This document shows, piece after piece, positions 9,301-14,595 of a stretch of 18,707 nucleotides of DNA; position 1 is the stretch's first letter; each line of letters opens with the position of its first letter. The DNA is taken from contig CAAAJI010000280.1 of assembly GCA_900642245.1 (NCBI GenBank), positions 52,974-71,680 of the forward strand, in the 5' to 3' direction. The notes under the pieces were generated by a model, which was given only the letters and a program-made list of their open reading frames with translations, was not told the origin of the DNA and made no database searches. The position numbers were made by a program, and so were the translations under genes. The stretch is from Fragilaria radians (taxonomy: Eukaryota > Bacillariophyta > Fragilariophyceae > Fragilariales > Fragilariaceae).

Positions 9301-9576
9301 AAGTTGGATGCCTTGACGAACGGCGGGCAGATGGAAGAATGGGTACCATTACGCTCTCCTAAACATGGTGTGAATTGGTTTGTGCGGATGCGACTTACTC
9401 TTCGATTTGAATTGATGTGTTTGCCCTCCTCGGATATTGACTCGAATCTTCCGCCTTCAGTCGGTCGATCAAAGATTCAGAAACTCAGCAAAGCTGGAGG
9501 AACTCACGAAGATAGAGTAAAGAAGAGTGAATCGAATCCTGACATATTGAGTTATCTTGAAAGCATGGTGTATTGA
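319..9576 (+). CDS. Giant RAVE-complex / rabconnectin-3 (Rav1/DmX-like) protein with PDZ-, SH2- and C2-like domains
   Basis: A single 3,085-residue frame without introns, close in length to animal DmX-like proteins. Rav1-family proteins are scaffolds that promote V-ATPase assembly on endosomal and vacuolar membranes. The N-terminal third carries beta-propeller strands, for example around residues 388-440 (a WD-like blade ending AIRIFSQNSWEQLVQW) and 745-781. A PDZ-like domain lies at about 836-918, with GIGL in place of the GLGF loop. The family core is about 1430-1690: DEIRFLWAIGEL near 1431, FWIRSDEELRK near 1560, and KNAFSLLRKNRHNVAASFFL near 1640, which matches the Rav1/DMXL signature of Ala-rich helices. 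Seven SSIFD-type motifs follow (1886-2034), then an SH2-like domain (2335-2457, Arg2363) and a C2-like domain (about 2869-3033). ATG 319 is the first Met after an in-frame stop. The family call is firm; the accessory domains are by motif reading. Confidence 0.87.
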   Translation: MRNDQSWPRSSVSNDRYLRAVRPIPKTSSSSPSKRQSVSMDQPSPSSFSMEVTLDFDASPGSIPSSAILPKLDSTSTKLSLEPRNLKSPSELGLPMGSEQGPMTSSRPTSRRQTSLAKILPMDSSGGQQRTKQLLQSVKAQASTRSLNQVELHSSNCPSNPSLICSLAYRGQEMLFCAIKDRIVGVCPRTRVKLQYLTIPIDERVVFISANPSTAQILVALSNGMICTYHPVPTSPRPKSFMSSAHVRYRWRGGPIIDCRPIFFSMDEASLDSVQVNSSGDYKVLVCHGNQLAIYLTAPGISTQEQAEVIWTTRLDHSIYSARISGDGQAIAYVLNGDKSTPGVHTFLRDFEDGGSAASTKDGERSLSNLSVGVIYRPGPMLSHTERVTKISFRGFGRRTSSSTNEYDDGNDLLLTYCSSDNAIRIFSQNSWEQLVQWSTPPHTEVDWLRGITACNLGDLDPPKGPKRPHSQASSRRPSFELATNLPNRSFPQSILAHPAPSTSAGAWVFELSFRSALPAIRLSRLSYLKRGSEEIRAAHFESVSAVLPAKSIMAEGILGKGELGLSVHGLWPAWHASSVKSRTDGPLDGSAMSFLGVSAGTAVSNGYFGESNQGGTHSPPSELRVISSHPKTGHVVIMEFPLWGDQDLGAMELGSPLRYILSLSDVDTYKHAICSLGFENNKLCAQIEEEAKSVAITWRKRGSSLVFPKSGNQSDHIIYNDTSVVPVPLFLSSLQLPAQSKERDDKIVAVQWWPDEDYGGPPQLVCLTRLGTVLVFEMPPPWSALEPVMPSLDPLRDSSHSGSLGGDDIDTCETDGDSQSLDPLKDYDVLIRPHPEFGIGLRLEAQNEGMPAIAGSFKKHPLTGGSLPAEMTGMVILGDELLSVNDVDLEGITFEEIIANVRQIGSDTSLTVPLRMRFRPKLSTRRRIQNAAFSSTDIPESTGRRSRELILGVSPARPLNRKSSLPENEMIENNLSPIEINSDMSQEFARIIAMIPNVVDSIPFDLNMESRVILLPWLIKDTSSLNLRGAALLVVAIGKILHFQRLEVLCDCDPHNAKGIDLHRLELDSDISKLQAVKSDSDNWYICVVTGTGNHKLVTVTMDDTCSIGVEKYPFNFGTTGDCVMRLYSSSLLGTLEPQGDSLHRSVVIWTAVPDAKAQTSKDISGVDVAQQRESHSYHKTVISLNTFPSDTEVVDFQFIGPGSAGGYPWIACFTLTSATVFMNHRGSNEWKPLLTVSYPGLPTSTSKITPYFQIQPGLSPTEAYPHLESTLSNLIDMRERSKFTRSDLNADSILAYICTDTNGPMLALQNNVKGIMEWVSGWKLDETGSYPSTNSDIEVTPFSFLKCDNLLMQHKTPDTVVDQGGNTAASLFSPKIASFVDKAESQEKVAMNELQHILLTRMKEASGPYADSPIGKETLPPPLRILIPDEIRFLWAIGELVNRQHSLKALDVPAQHAYFCIMLIRQMKEAPNEADGKIETGFFTRGKMLDLFSAGSFGFSKRKDFMLEDSSSKTQQFFIAVAGAFSALTSCTQNALIEACRPVGGQFDWETASCLRMPFWIRSDEELRKISEEIGKNIYLKTKDIMECALFFLIAGNMKTLKNLSLTDHSTSGKKFSSFLTAYDFASPQGRNAAEKNAFSLLRKNRHNVAASFFLLAQPPMLKTAVETIMSKTGDFNLAFLMARLVEKNPKTQSSDSSFLGGFSNRFIPESSSDESRFKDWVPNIGKISKELIQSRGLEIAQNDHCFTALQFMWLSRKEEAGRKLVVADDVTSNRFPGSFEKEYCEDVSKSLRSSVGKNPESANDRVIQKANEVIDFVSRPFLLNFMKSSIRTRWASTLLVCDALTRSGIELPSARCLLQNTSELDFNEDEPKACTISSRKQITSSIFETSNHKSELAQQESSIFDNFDLPSKQKPPTSIFDSYDPPVKSRPHEESRQAASSIFDAFDVPAPKPKEHLQVASSIFDAFDVPVPKPKEHLQPGKVTSSIFDSFEPPPVQTKALSNPHGNVKGSGVAHVEQMTSSIFDSFAVPSQKVLGLPNQANISEKKTSFETNEVKDKEDSSEIPELSSLCTPSIWMKWRHDLLVETVARRMIREVSRHVKKLNLEMVFPASNDFSGLRHPLIPSSAVEILRQHCDGDKFLKKITRSVSDVCKSSGLEISVVVEKAVRFIYSNGQSRNLLLCAIIYVASERPDRAEDVIRDSAVMQIIRCETFTLCHDNLMERGETLHHLSSLQLRRDAVSVSWQLEICLWLHRGGIIPLSTVVLKEAIIGVRIGFVLASWGRNHECLDALIRNDPDCPLDENGGRQIWSSMKLITGLENNKPKPSNAQGSGGWEFLVDCHREEATVMLKSKPSGSFIIRPHQGDNGVFTLSFKTNLAPPVESEETTGESIESAPLSNGKPPSGKTGKNDVVQHAIIRLSDAGFRCGSFGPFTTLLKLLEAVSKSLPFDLLFDKPPTEGIIKDEEHHPSPNSVFLRKFAISSQSDPHRKESSENKGSRKLLSQSSVSEENEPTINDNEQDHLMCLGTFSQLLTLSEIRTQLCAIAAADFEELVDDEEVDVVNGTLTLEAKANESVSGNDACSFGVEDQYAYAARVVRPLLNWCNFMEIQALNAIAPDTIDLSKELEGKLCALACTDSSIELAPHQSRSILDGGDAMVRRLIQPDSGVEFRTLRVGEGGESAMIVLFSKFDALSWIKASGMERTDKDALNRLARMEERRVIEAIALSDLNLKEFSYKHNHESRDTLCYRFVDPWEVEAVANREGETKAAALGREYFMECSVSAIANSSESFFRKLGGFQLLGLWTNEMGGLRLTKALASVHAPWERDVGGDLQMSKGITSEPSTYQNAIRQHLYRNMLLRRLQLPQRFLALVQVELLDLKNLTAAGGSSLSVYALLRLKRQGSSAPLSHKARTLDSASTQPTKIGKSSGPNAPASWGALVRFRFPLPEDVHCDGTSFNDDREAVFKGPPCTLQISVCEKKFMSDSTLGGADVKLDALTNGGQMEEWVPLRSPKHGVNWFVRMRLTLRFELMCLPSSDIDSNLPPSVGRSKIQKLSKAGGTHEDRVKKSESNPDILSYLESMVY
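2824..3072 (+). other. PDZ-like domain inside the RAVE-like protein
   Basis: Residues about 836-918. The stretch starts EFGIGLRLE, where GIGL fits the carboxylate-binding GLGF loop. It continues through GMVILGDELLSVNDVDL, matching the PDZ pattern of a hydrophobic-x-GDxLLxVNxxxL strand, and then GITFEEIIANVR as the second helix. PDZ domains bind C-terminal peptides or lipids. Here it follows the second propeller-like region. The assignment is by motif only, but the order of elements is correct throughout. Confidence 0.7.
4609..5391 (+). other. Rav1/DmX-family helical core
   Basis: Residues about 1431-1691. This is the part of the protein that identifies the family. It includes DEIRFLWAIGEL, a segment with FWIRSDEELRKISEEIGKN followed by DIMECALFFLIAGN, and KNAFSLLRKNRHNVAASFFL with FNLAFLMARLVEK. 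In Rav1 and DMXL proteins the same order occurs: a Trp/Arg-rich helix, then a D-x-x-x-AL-x-x-LA helix, then a KNAF-x-LL-x-K-x-x-x-x-AA-x-FFLL helix pair. This region is in the C-terminal part of Rav1 that contacts V-ATPase subunits in yeast, so the same role is inferred here. Confidence 0.8.
5974..6420 (+). repeat. Seven SSIFD-type linear motifs, including a 63-bp tandem duplication
   Basis: Within the RAVE-like frame, residues about 1886-2034 hold seven copies of a short motif: TSSIFETS, SSIFDNFDLP, TSIFDSYDPP, SSIFDAFDVP twice, SSIFDSFEPP and SSIFDSFAVP. Pro/Lys/Gln-rich spacers of variable length separate them, as expected for a disordered linker. Copies four and five start 63 bases apart (6142 and 6205) and match at 55 of the first 60 bases, so they are a recent in-frame tandem duplication. 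Hydrophobic-acidic repeats of this kind often serve as multivalent docking sites; that role is inferred. Confidence 0.85.
7321..7689 (+). other. SH2-like domain inside the RAVE-like protein
   Basis: Residues about 2335-2457. The order of elements fits SH2. GWEFLVDCHREEATVMLKS gives the opening Trp and helix A. SGSFIIRPH follows, where Arg2363 occupies the phosphate-binding position of the FLVR motif. NGVFTLSF is strand C, VQHAIIRL contains the His of strand D, and the domain closes with FGPFTTLLKLLEAVSKS as helix B. A Ser/Gly/Glu-rich insert of about 33 residues separates strands C and D. The retained Arg suggests that phosphopeptide binding is possible. This is a motif-based call without a profile score. 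Confidence 0.68.
8923..9417 (+). other. C2-like domain at the C terminus of the RAVE-like protein
   Basis: Residues about 2869-3033. RFLALVQVELLDLKNLTA is the classic first C2 strand followed by the loop, SLSVYALLRLKRQG the second strand, and WGALVRFRFPLP and CTLQISVCEKK the later strands. It ends with LGGADVKLDAL and EEWVPLRS, typical closing strands. C2 domains often bind membranes or proteins. The calcium-binding aspartates are not convincingly all present, so a calcium-independent fold is possible. A further unassigned conserved-looking stretch (about 2740-2868) precedes it. Confidence 0.65.
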
Positions 9577-9846
9577 TCAATATCTGTGGTCATGGATTTC
9601 GAACTAGATCGAAAGGGAGAAAGGGTCGTAATTTATGCTTCCGTTGACACAACATTTAACAGTCGCTACACCGTTATATACAAACTTGGGCGATAACTGA
9701 TGGGTCACGTTATCGTTTATGCGTTTAAGATAGCAGTTTTGATTTTATCGTAAATCTTAATATGTACTTAGAATCCCAAGCGATCAATAGACTAATAGAA
9801 AAATTGCTTCTTATCAAATGCGACTTAGTAATTTTAAATCTCAGAT
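9577..9846. other. Convergent 3' intergenic region
   Basis: These 270 bases separate the stop codons of two converging genes and must contain both 3' UTRs and polyadenylation sites. I see no canonical AATAAA on either strand that I would assign with confidence. On the minus strand, no frame encodes the acidic tail that P0 lacks (GFGLFD-like or a Glu/Asp-rich run). Confidence 0.5.
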
Positions 9847-10662
9847 TTAAGCGAGATAAGCCTTAAAGGCATCCGCTTCTGCAAAGGAGTAATTCTCCAA
9901 TCCCATTGTAACGGCAACAATAGCCTTGAAGGCATTGACAATGCAATGGGGTGCCGAAGCCATAGTTGGATAATGCAGGGCGAGAGAAATGGATGCAAGA
10001 GTGGCAAGTGCTGCTCCGAATTTTGCAGCAAGGACAGCATCCGTGATATCCAAAACCTTGGCATCAAAGAGAGATCCACCATCATACACGGCCCTAAGTC
10101 CAAGACCATAGGTGAATGGCTCAATGTTCAATTTTTGCAACAGAGCAGCTTGAGACGCTGTTACTTTCTCTCCAGCTTGGATAAGAGGTACATCATTGGT
10201 AATTTCAATTTGTCCCTTGGTAATTTTGGTAGCAATTTGAAGTGTCTGGAAGAAGGCGGTTTGTCCTGGATCACACCCGGTTGGTCCCTTGGGAACTACA
10301 ACCGAGGATGGAGCAACGGCTCCGACACGAGCAGGTGCAGGACGTGTATTGGATTCCAAAATCTGACGAACTTCCGACAAATCACCATTGGTAAAGACGA
10401 AACCAACATTCCCACGACACATCTCACTGAGTTTTTCCACAGGTGTGCCAGGATTCTCATCGACATATTCGGCAATGATTTTACGCATCATGGTATTCTT
10501 TCCCATGAGGACTTCTGCCTTACCACGAAGTTCCTTACGAGTCACTTGTAATTGTTTCGAACCAACGTTGTCAACTTCGACTACAAAGGATTTGGTGTAT
10601 GAGGTGAGAAGTTCCTTCATACGGATGAAATATTCCTTTTTACGATCTTGAGAAAGAGGCAT
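9847..10662 (-). CDS. RPLP0: 60S acidic ribosomal protein P0 (uL10), ending before the acidic tail
   Basis: A 271-residue intact frame. P0 is the base of the ribosomal stalk. It binds 25S/28S rRNA at the GTPase centre and anchors P1/P2 dimers. Landmarks are LRGKAEVLMGKNTMMRKII (residues about 45-63), GNVGFVFT, the RPAPARVGAVAP hinge, GQTAFFQTLQIATKITKGQI and FTYGLGLRAVYDGGSLFDAK. The spine helices follow, ending ADAFKAYLA. Eukaryotic P0 is usually about 310-320 residues, continuing with DPSAF, an Ala/Pro-rich hinge and an acidic D-MGFGLFD tail. Here TAA follows AYLA directly. No GT donor lies between the last conserved codons and the stop. The gene is divergent from the PHF5A gene and convergent with the RAVE-like gene. 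Confidence 0.95.
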   Translation of the reverse strand: MPLSQDRKKEYFIRMKELLTSYTKSFVVEVDNVGSKQLQVTRKELRGKAEVLMGKNTMMRKIIAEYVDENPGTPVEKLSEMCRGNVGFVFTNGDLSEVRQILESNTRPAPARVGAVAPSSVVVPKGPTGCDPGQTAFFQTLQIATKITKGQIEITNDVPLIQAGEKVTASQAALLQKLNIEPFTYGLGLRAVYDGGSLFDAKVLDITDAVLAAKFGAALATLASISLALHYPTMASAPHCIVNAFKAIVAVTMGLENYSFAEADAFKAYLA

Positions 10663-11026
10663 GATTGAATATCTATGTTATTTGTCGAATTGAGTTCTAA
10701 AGATTGTTTGTTTGCTTTGGACGAAGGAGAGTCTGAATGCTCACCAACTGTTTAACCAAGTTTTCAAACAACACTGGATTGTGCCGAAAATCGTTCCAGC
10801 CTCAGAACAAATCTCAATTTCTATTTGTTCCGCAAGTAACAGGTAAAAAAATTGAAACTACTGTCCCAAAGCTACTAGTTTTAGGAAAGACTAGTAATCC
10901 AGTAATGTAGTAGTAATAGTTTAAACTCCAGAGCAATCGAATTCAAGTCTCACATCATCATACAGGAACCCAACATAGTCTTAGGAACACAGCTATCAGT
11001 CAATAGTATCATCATCATTATTTATC
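10663..11026. promoter_or_regulatory. Shared divergent promoter region of the P0 and PHF5A genes
   Basis: The 364 bases between two divergent ATGs must hold both promoters and both 5' UTRs unless distal elements exist. No TATA box is obvious at either end. A short ATC/ATT-rich run with repeated atc triplets (about 11008-11020) lies just before the PHF5A start. Regulatory role is inferred from position only. Confidence 0.45.
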
Positions 11027-11440
11027 ATGGCTAAGCATCATCCAGATCTTGTCATGTGTCGTAAGCAGCCAGGAGTTGCGATTGGTCGGGTCTGTGAAAA
11101 ATGTAAGTGTTAGCCGTTTGTCGCTCACTTGCTTGTTGACTAGAAAATCCTAATCCAATATTCATTCTCCTCCTCTTCATCAGGTGATGGTCATTGTGTC
11201 ATATGTGATTCCTTTGTACATCCGACACAACTTGTTCGGATATGTGAAGAATGTCATTATGGTAGTCTTCAGGGACGGTGTGTCGTCTGTGGGGGGACAG
11301 GTGTGACAGATGCCTATTATTGTCGAGAATGTGTCCAACAAGAGAAGGATCGTGATGGGTGTCCAAAAATTGTCAATCTTGGTTCGACTAAAACAGATTT
11401 ATTTTATGAACGAAAGAAATATGGATTTAAGAAACGATGA
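11027..11440 (+). CDS. PHF5A: PHF5A/Rds3 subunit of the SF3b splicing complex (two exons)
   Basis: Exons 11027-11102 and 11184-11440 join to give 110 residues, exactly the usual length of PHF5A/Rds3. The protein is a zinc-knotted component of SF3b in the U2 snRNP, next to SF3B1 at the branch-site adenosine. It starts MAKHHPDLVMCRKQPGVAIG. Cys-x-x-Cys pairs follow in order: CEKC across the splice junction, CVIC, CEEC, CVVC and CREC, and the C terminus is YERKKYGFKKR. The splice site interrupts the Cys codon of CEKC (T in exon 1, GT in exon 2), and only the spliced frame restores the conserved protein. The C-terminal open frame without the intron would not begin at a Met, so a naive single-exon call would miss this gene. 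Confidence 0.96.
11103..11183 (+). other. 81-base GT-AG spliceosomal intron of PHF5A
   Basis: The intron begins GTAAGTGT and ends CTTCATCAG after a pyrimidine-rich stretch. CCTAAT about 35 bases before the acceptor is a plausible branch site, with TTGAC further upstream as an alternative. It is the only intron I can support in the window. Confidence 0.93.
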
Positions 11441-11694
11441 CCAAAACACAAACAAATACCAAAACAGAACGGAAAATCTTTCGTTGTGTCTGTCTTTTTG
11501 GCGAATGTGTGTGTTTCTACAAACTTGAATATCATCCCCCTCCCTGGAAAGTTCTACACTTCTCGGTGGATCTCAAGCGATGTGTCCTTACGTTATAACA
11601 AAATTGAAAGATCAAATTTTGCCCCTTAGTGAGGCATGAAAATTTTTTCCGATTTCTGTTTATAGACTACTAACAACTGATTATTTATCCTTGG
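11441..11694. other. Downstream flank of PHF5A with no recognised gene
   Basis: AT-rich sequence. It presumably includes the PHF5A 3' UTR at its start. I see no long ATG frame, RNA gene or repeat in it. Confidence 0.4.
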
Positions 11695-12006
11695 TTTCCA
11701 ACAAGTCACTTTAATCTATTTTACAAATTGTTGCAACTCTCAAAAGAAGAAAGTAGGATATCACGAAATGCATACTTTTTTGAATGTCAATGTAGCACAA
11801 TATTTGTGACAAATTCAAATTGAACATCCCCCCCCCCCCATTGGCTTCCAATTGCTATATTAATGACACAAACAATAATTTGCCCTTGCCTCATCCAAAA
11901 GGTTGAAAATTTCCATACCACTGTGGCATGCACTGGATACACTCTGCCTTGCTATTCCCAGCTGAACTCAAAGTTGACCATGATCCAGTCTTAAAACCAT
12001 AACAAC
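11695..12006. repeat. Direct repeat, copy A (transposon-derived)
   Basis: This copy aligns with 12238-12614. Shared blocks include aacaagtcactttaat near the start, ttgttgcaactctcaaaag, gaatgtcaatgtagcaca, a poly-C tract (about 11828-11839), gcctcatccaaaaggttg and cagctgaactcaaagttga. The closing block is gatccagt-ttaaaacc. Copy A lacks about 50 bases present in copy B before that closing block. On the minus strand both copies share a broken frame with SSACHSGMEIFNLLDEARAN, vaguely like the C-terminal half of a piggyBac transposase. That reading is weak. Confidence 0.85.
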
Positions 12007-12009
12007 GCT

Positions 12010-12215
12010 TCCTTGGTCCTTTCATTCTTTAATAAGAGTATCAACCTTGAAGTTTGGTGGATCCTTGTAATTCAAAAATTATTCCAATGGCGATTTGTCA
12101 GGTTTACACAAATAGAGCCCAAATGTTGCTCCATCAAGACTCTCACTTTTCTTGCAGTGTATGAGTTATCAATGTAAACTAATAACAAGAGCTCTGCTGA
12201 CAATGCATACTTTTA
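12010..12215 (-). pseudogene. Possible piggyBac-like transposase fragment
   Basis: Minus-strand reading of the spacer between the two direct repeats gives LLLVYIDNSYTARKVRVLME, then a segment ending NLTNR, and in another frame PPNFKVDTLIKE, stop, KDQGSVVMVLR. The order of an acidic-Asn-x-YT strand, an x-N-R motif and an RGS-like basic segment resembles DDE_Tnp_1_7 (piggyBac) transposases. Stops and frame changes show it is dead. It could also be another transposon family, or chance. Confidence 0.3.
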
Positions 12216-12237
12216 GCGACTTTGAAACAGGCAAGTG

Positions 12238-12614
12238 TTTCTAACAAGTCACTTTAATATCTTTTACTAATTGTTGCAACTCTCAAAAGAAGAAAGTAGG
12301 ATATCACGAAACACATACTTCTTTGAATGTCAATGTAGCACAATACTTATCACATTTGTTACATACTCAAATTGAACATTCCCCCCCTCCTCCCCCCCCC
12401 CCATTCGCTTCCAATTGCTATATTAATGACACAAACAATAGTTTGCCCTTGCCTCATCCAAAAGGTTGAAAATTTCCATACCACTGTGACATGCACTGGA
12501 TACACTCTGCATTGCTATTCCCAGCTGAACTCAAAGTTGATAGTCAAGCACCTTTCCCAACATGAATTTCAATAAAGCTGTTTTCACCTTGATCCAGTGT
12601 TAAAACCTTAACAA
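12238..12614. repeat. Direct repeat, copy B (transposon-derived)
   Basis: This is the longer partner of 11695-12006. It has a longer and interrupted C-tract (about 12380-12402) and about 50 bases, including aatttcaataaagctg, missing from copy A. Divergence by scattered substitutions and small indels indicates an old duplication rather than a recent LTR pair. Confidence 0.85.
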
Positions 12615-12773
12615 GCGTGCAGGAACACCTTATAAATCCAGAGCATCAGTCAAGAACGGTTATCTTGATTAGGTCACTTTGTCTTGATTAGCATCCATTA
12701 ATCCTTTTATATTTCAAATGCATTTCTGCTTGTCCCACCTTTGGTATGAGATTAATTGGCATGTTAATATCTA

Positions 12774-13620
12774 TCACACTCCAGTATTCTCTGTTCTTTT
12801 GCACATACAGCATAGCATCAAACACAATTGGACTAATTCTTGTACGTCATTCTGCTTCACAGGGTTGAGATCTGTTGATATCTTAAGCTCTGAAAATCTT
12901 TTCACATGACACAATTTCCCTGTGGCCACATGATCAGCATCACGATGATCAAGATACTCATTCCCAGCAATATTAAAAATATGACTCCTGCAACCCATGA
13001 ACGGAACGCCCAACTTTGTTGCTACCAATTGGTTAGTGCTGCAATTGTCATCAATATTCTCTTCATTTGTTTTTAAAATAATATGGCAGTGCTGCATTTA
13101 AACATGTATGATATGTTCATCTGCACCAAATCCAACAGGATACCTTGCATTAACTTTATTGGAGCACATAAAAGCATAGTTTCCTTGCCCGTTCCATTTT
13201 TCATATATACCGCAAGAACAGCGACATTATGCGTTGAGCCTCCATCCATCTATTGGAATGGCAAGCATTATACCGGCTAAGTCTTGATGAATGTTTTACA
13301 TCAATGAATGGTGTCAACTGAATCATTTACGTGTTGACAGACTTCGATGTGACAGGACTTTACTTCATTCCTTCTCTGGTTAAAGGGTCATTTCCTTCGG
13401 ATTTAATTTTTGTTTGTTTAATTTCATAATTTAATTGTCCCATCCAATAGATTTTTGCTTCTTCAGATGGTTCCAATGCTAACATATATTTTTGTCCTCT
13501 TGCATTTGCAATGCATGAGTTATTGTAAAATTGCAAGTATCTTTTCGATACTATACTAAAGCAAGAAAAATGTCTGCGGTGGGGTGCTAGTGCGCACATA
13601 CGTTGCTGGTTTATTCGCAC
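12774..13620 (-). pseudogene. Degenerate hAT-like transposase
   Basis: Reading the minus strand from about 13620 down gives consecutive fragments of one hAT-like (RNase H fold) transposase in different frames. First comes NDPLTREGMK, stop, SPVTSKSVNT, stop, MIQLTPFIDVK. Next is MLAIPIDGW, with a frame change into STHNVAVLAVYMKNGTGKET. Then GFGADEHIIHV, stop, and finally DNCSTNQ followed by LGVPFMGCRSHIFNIAGNEYL and LKISTDLNPVKQND. The DGW, DNCSTNQ and GC-x-SH-x-FN motifs occur in that order in the hAT-like transposases common in oomycete genomes. At least three stops and two frameshifts make it non-functional. Its outer limits are approximate and I found no terminal inverted repeats. Confidence 0.78.
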
Positions 13621-14349
13621 AGATTTCGCGTTTAAACTGTCTAGGATTTCACTAACTCGCCATCCAGATAAAATTCCTGAAGACGGTTAGCCTCTGGATC
13701 AAATATGTGGTAATGATAACTTGCACTGATCAAGCATGTTTGGCGAAATGAGTGAAAGAATGACTGATGACATTTCAAATGCTGTCACCAAATAAACTTG
13801 GGACTCAGAATGAATTAGAGTTAAATCAAGGATTAGGTGAAATAGAGATTTAGACAAAAACTCAATTTAACTTATCCCGACTTTAAACTTAAATTATCAA
13901 GTTATCAAATCTGCATCAAAGCGAGGGTACAAAGGTGGTAATGCAACAAGTGTGTTTTGAAAGTATGATGTAAGGTTATGTTTAGTTGTTATATTGATAC
14001 AGGCTTACCGCACGCAATGGGGCTCCTAGCTGAATTATTTCAAGAAAGGGTTTCAAGAGCTTAATTTAACTCTGATATTCCTTATTTTAACAAAAGAAAT
14101 AAAAGAAAATCTTTTTTTCCAACTCAAGAACTCTAGGATTTACAGCAAGACGGCTTTCAGTGTTTACTTCATTAGATGAAGTGTATGAGGTAATATAAAA
14201 TGATGCAAGATTCGAATGCAAAAGGCCTTTGTACCATTTCATTGCCTTAGGAGGTGGAGATAGGATTCTCAAGGAGCCCACATATCTTTCAAGAAACGAT
14301 GGGAGCTTTAACGAATAATTTAAAGTAAGTTCGTGCTTATAGTAAAGCC
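13621..14349. other. AT-rich region with no recognised gene
   Basis: Only short frames are present. A 10-base perfect palindrome, aaaggccttt, lies near 14221. A minus-strand open frame (about 14087-14281) opens at a non-ATG codon and has no motif I recognise. The region probably contains further decayed transposon sequence between the hAT and copia relics, but I cannot show it. Confidence 0.35.
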
Positions 14350-14595
14350 ATGTATTTACATCATAGGTATGCTTACACTAGGGACACATGGATTGCTGAC
14401 ACAGGGGCTTCAGCCCACATGACCTATAGTACGATTGGATTCATTGAAATAAAAAGGACGCAAGACAGATCACTGTTGGTGACGGAAGTAAAGTGGCAAA
14501 ACAGTAAACAGGGATTTGGCAAGAAACGATCAAAGACAACTGAAGAGAACCTAAATAAAGGAAGAAACAAAAAGAAAGTATTGAAGGTGATTTGA
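14350..14595 (+). pseudogene. Ty1/copia-type protease fragment
   Basis: An 81-residue frame containing DTWIADTGASAHMT (residues 12-25). This is the active-site block of copia-type aspartic proteases: D17-T18-G19 with the preceding W-I-A and following S-x-HMT. Intact elements place this in a gag-pol polyprotein of more than 1,000 residues, after a CCHC zinc knuckle and before the integrase. Here no zinc knuckle lies upstream. After about 35 residues the sequence becomes Lys/Glu-rich and unlike the family, then stops. It is a dead internal fragment of a retrotransposon. Confidence 0.75.

Noticed and set aside
9946..10651. Plus-strand frames of 201 and 87 residues
   Set aside because: They lie entirely antisense to the strongly conserved P0 gene and have no family features.
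11310..11528. Plus-strand 72-residue frame
   Set aside because: It is an out-of-frame shadow of PHF5A exon 2 that runs on into the 3' flank. The conserved protein is in the other frame.
11827..12402. C-tracts as G-quadruplex or regulatory elements
   Set aside because: They are homopolymer runs within both copies of a dead repeat and of different lengths. Slippage explains them.
11695..12614. The direct repeats as LTRs of one retrotransposon
   Set aside because: The copies are only about 540 bp apart in phase, diverged by indels, lack clear TG...CA ends, and enclose no gag-pol.
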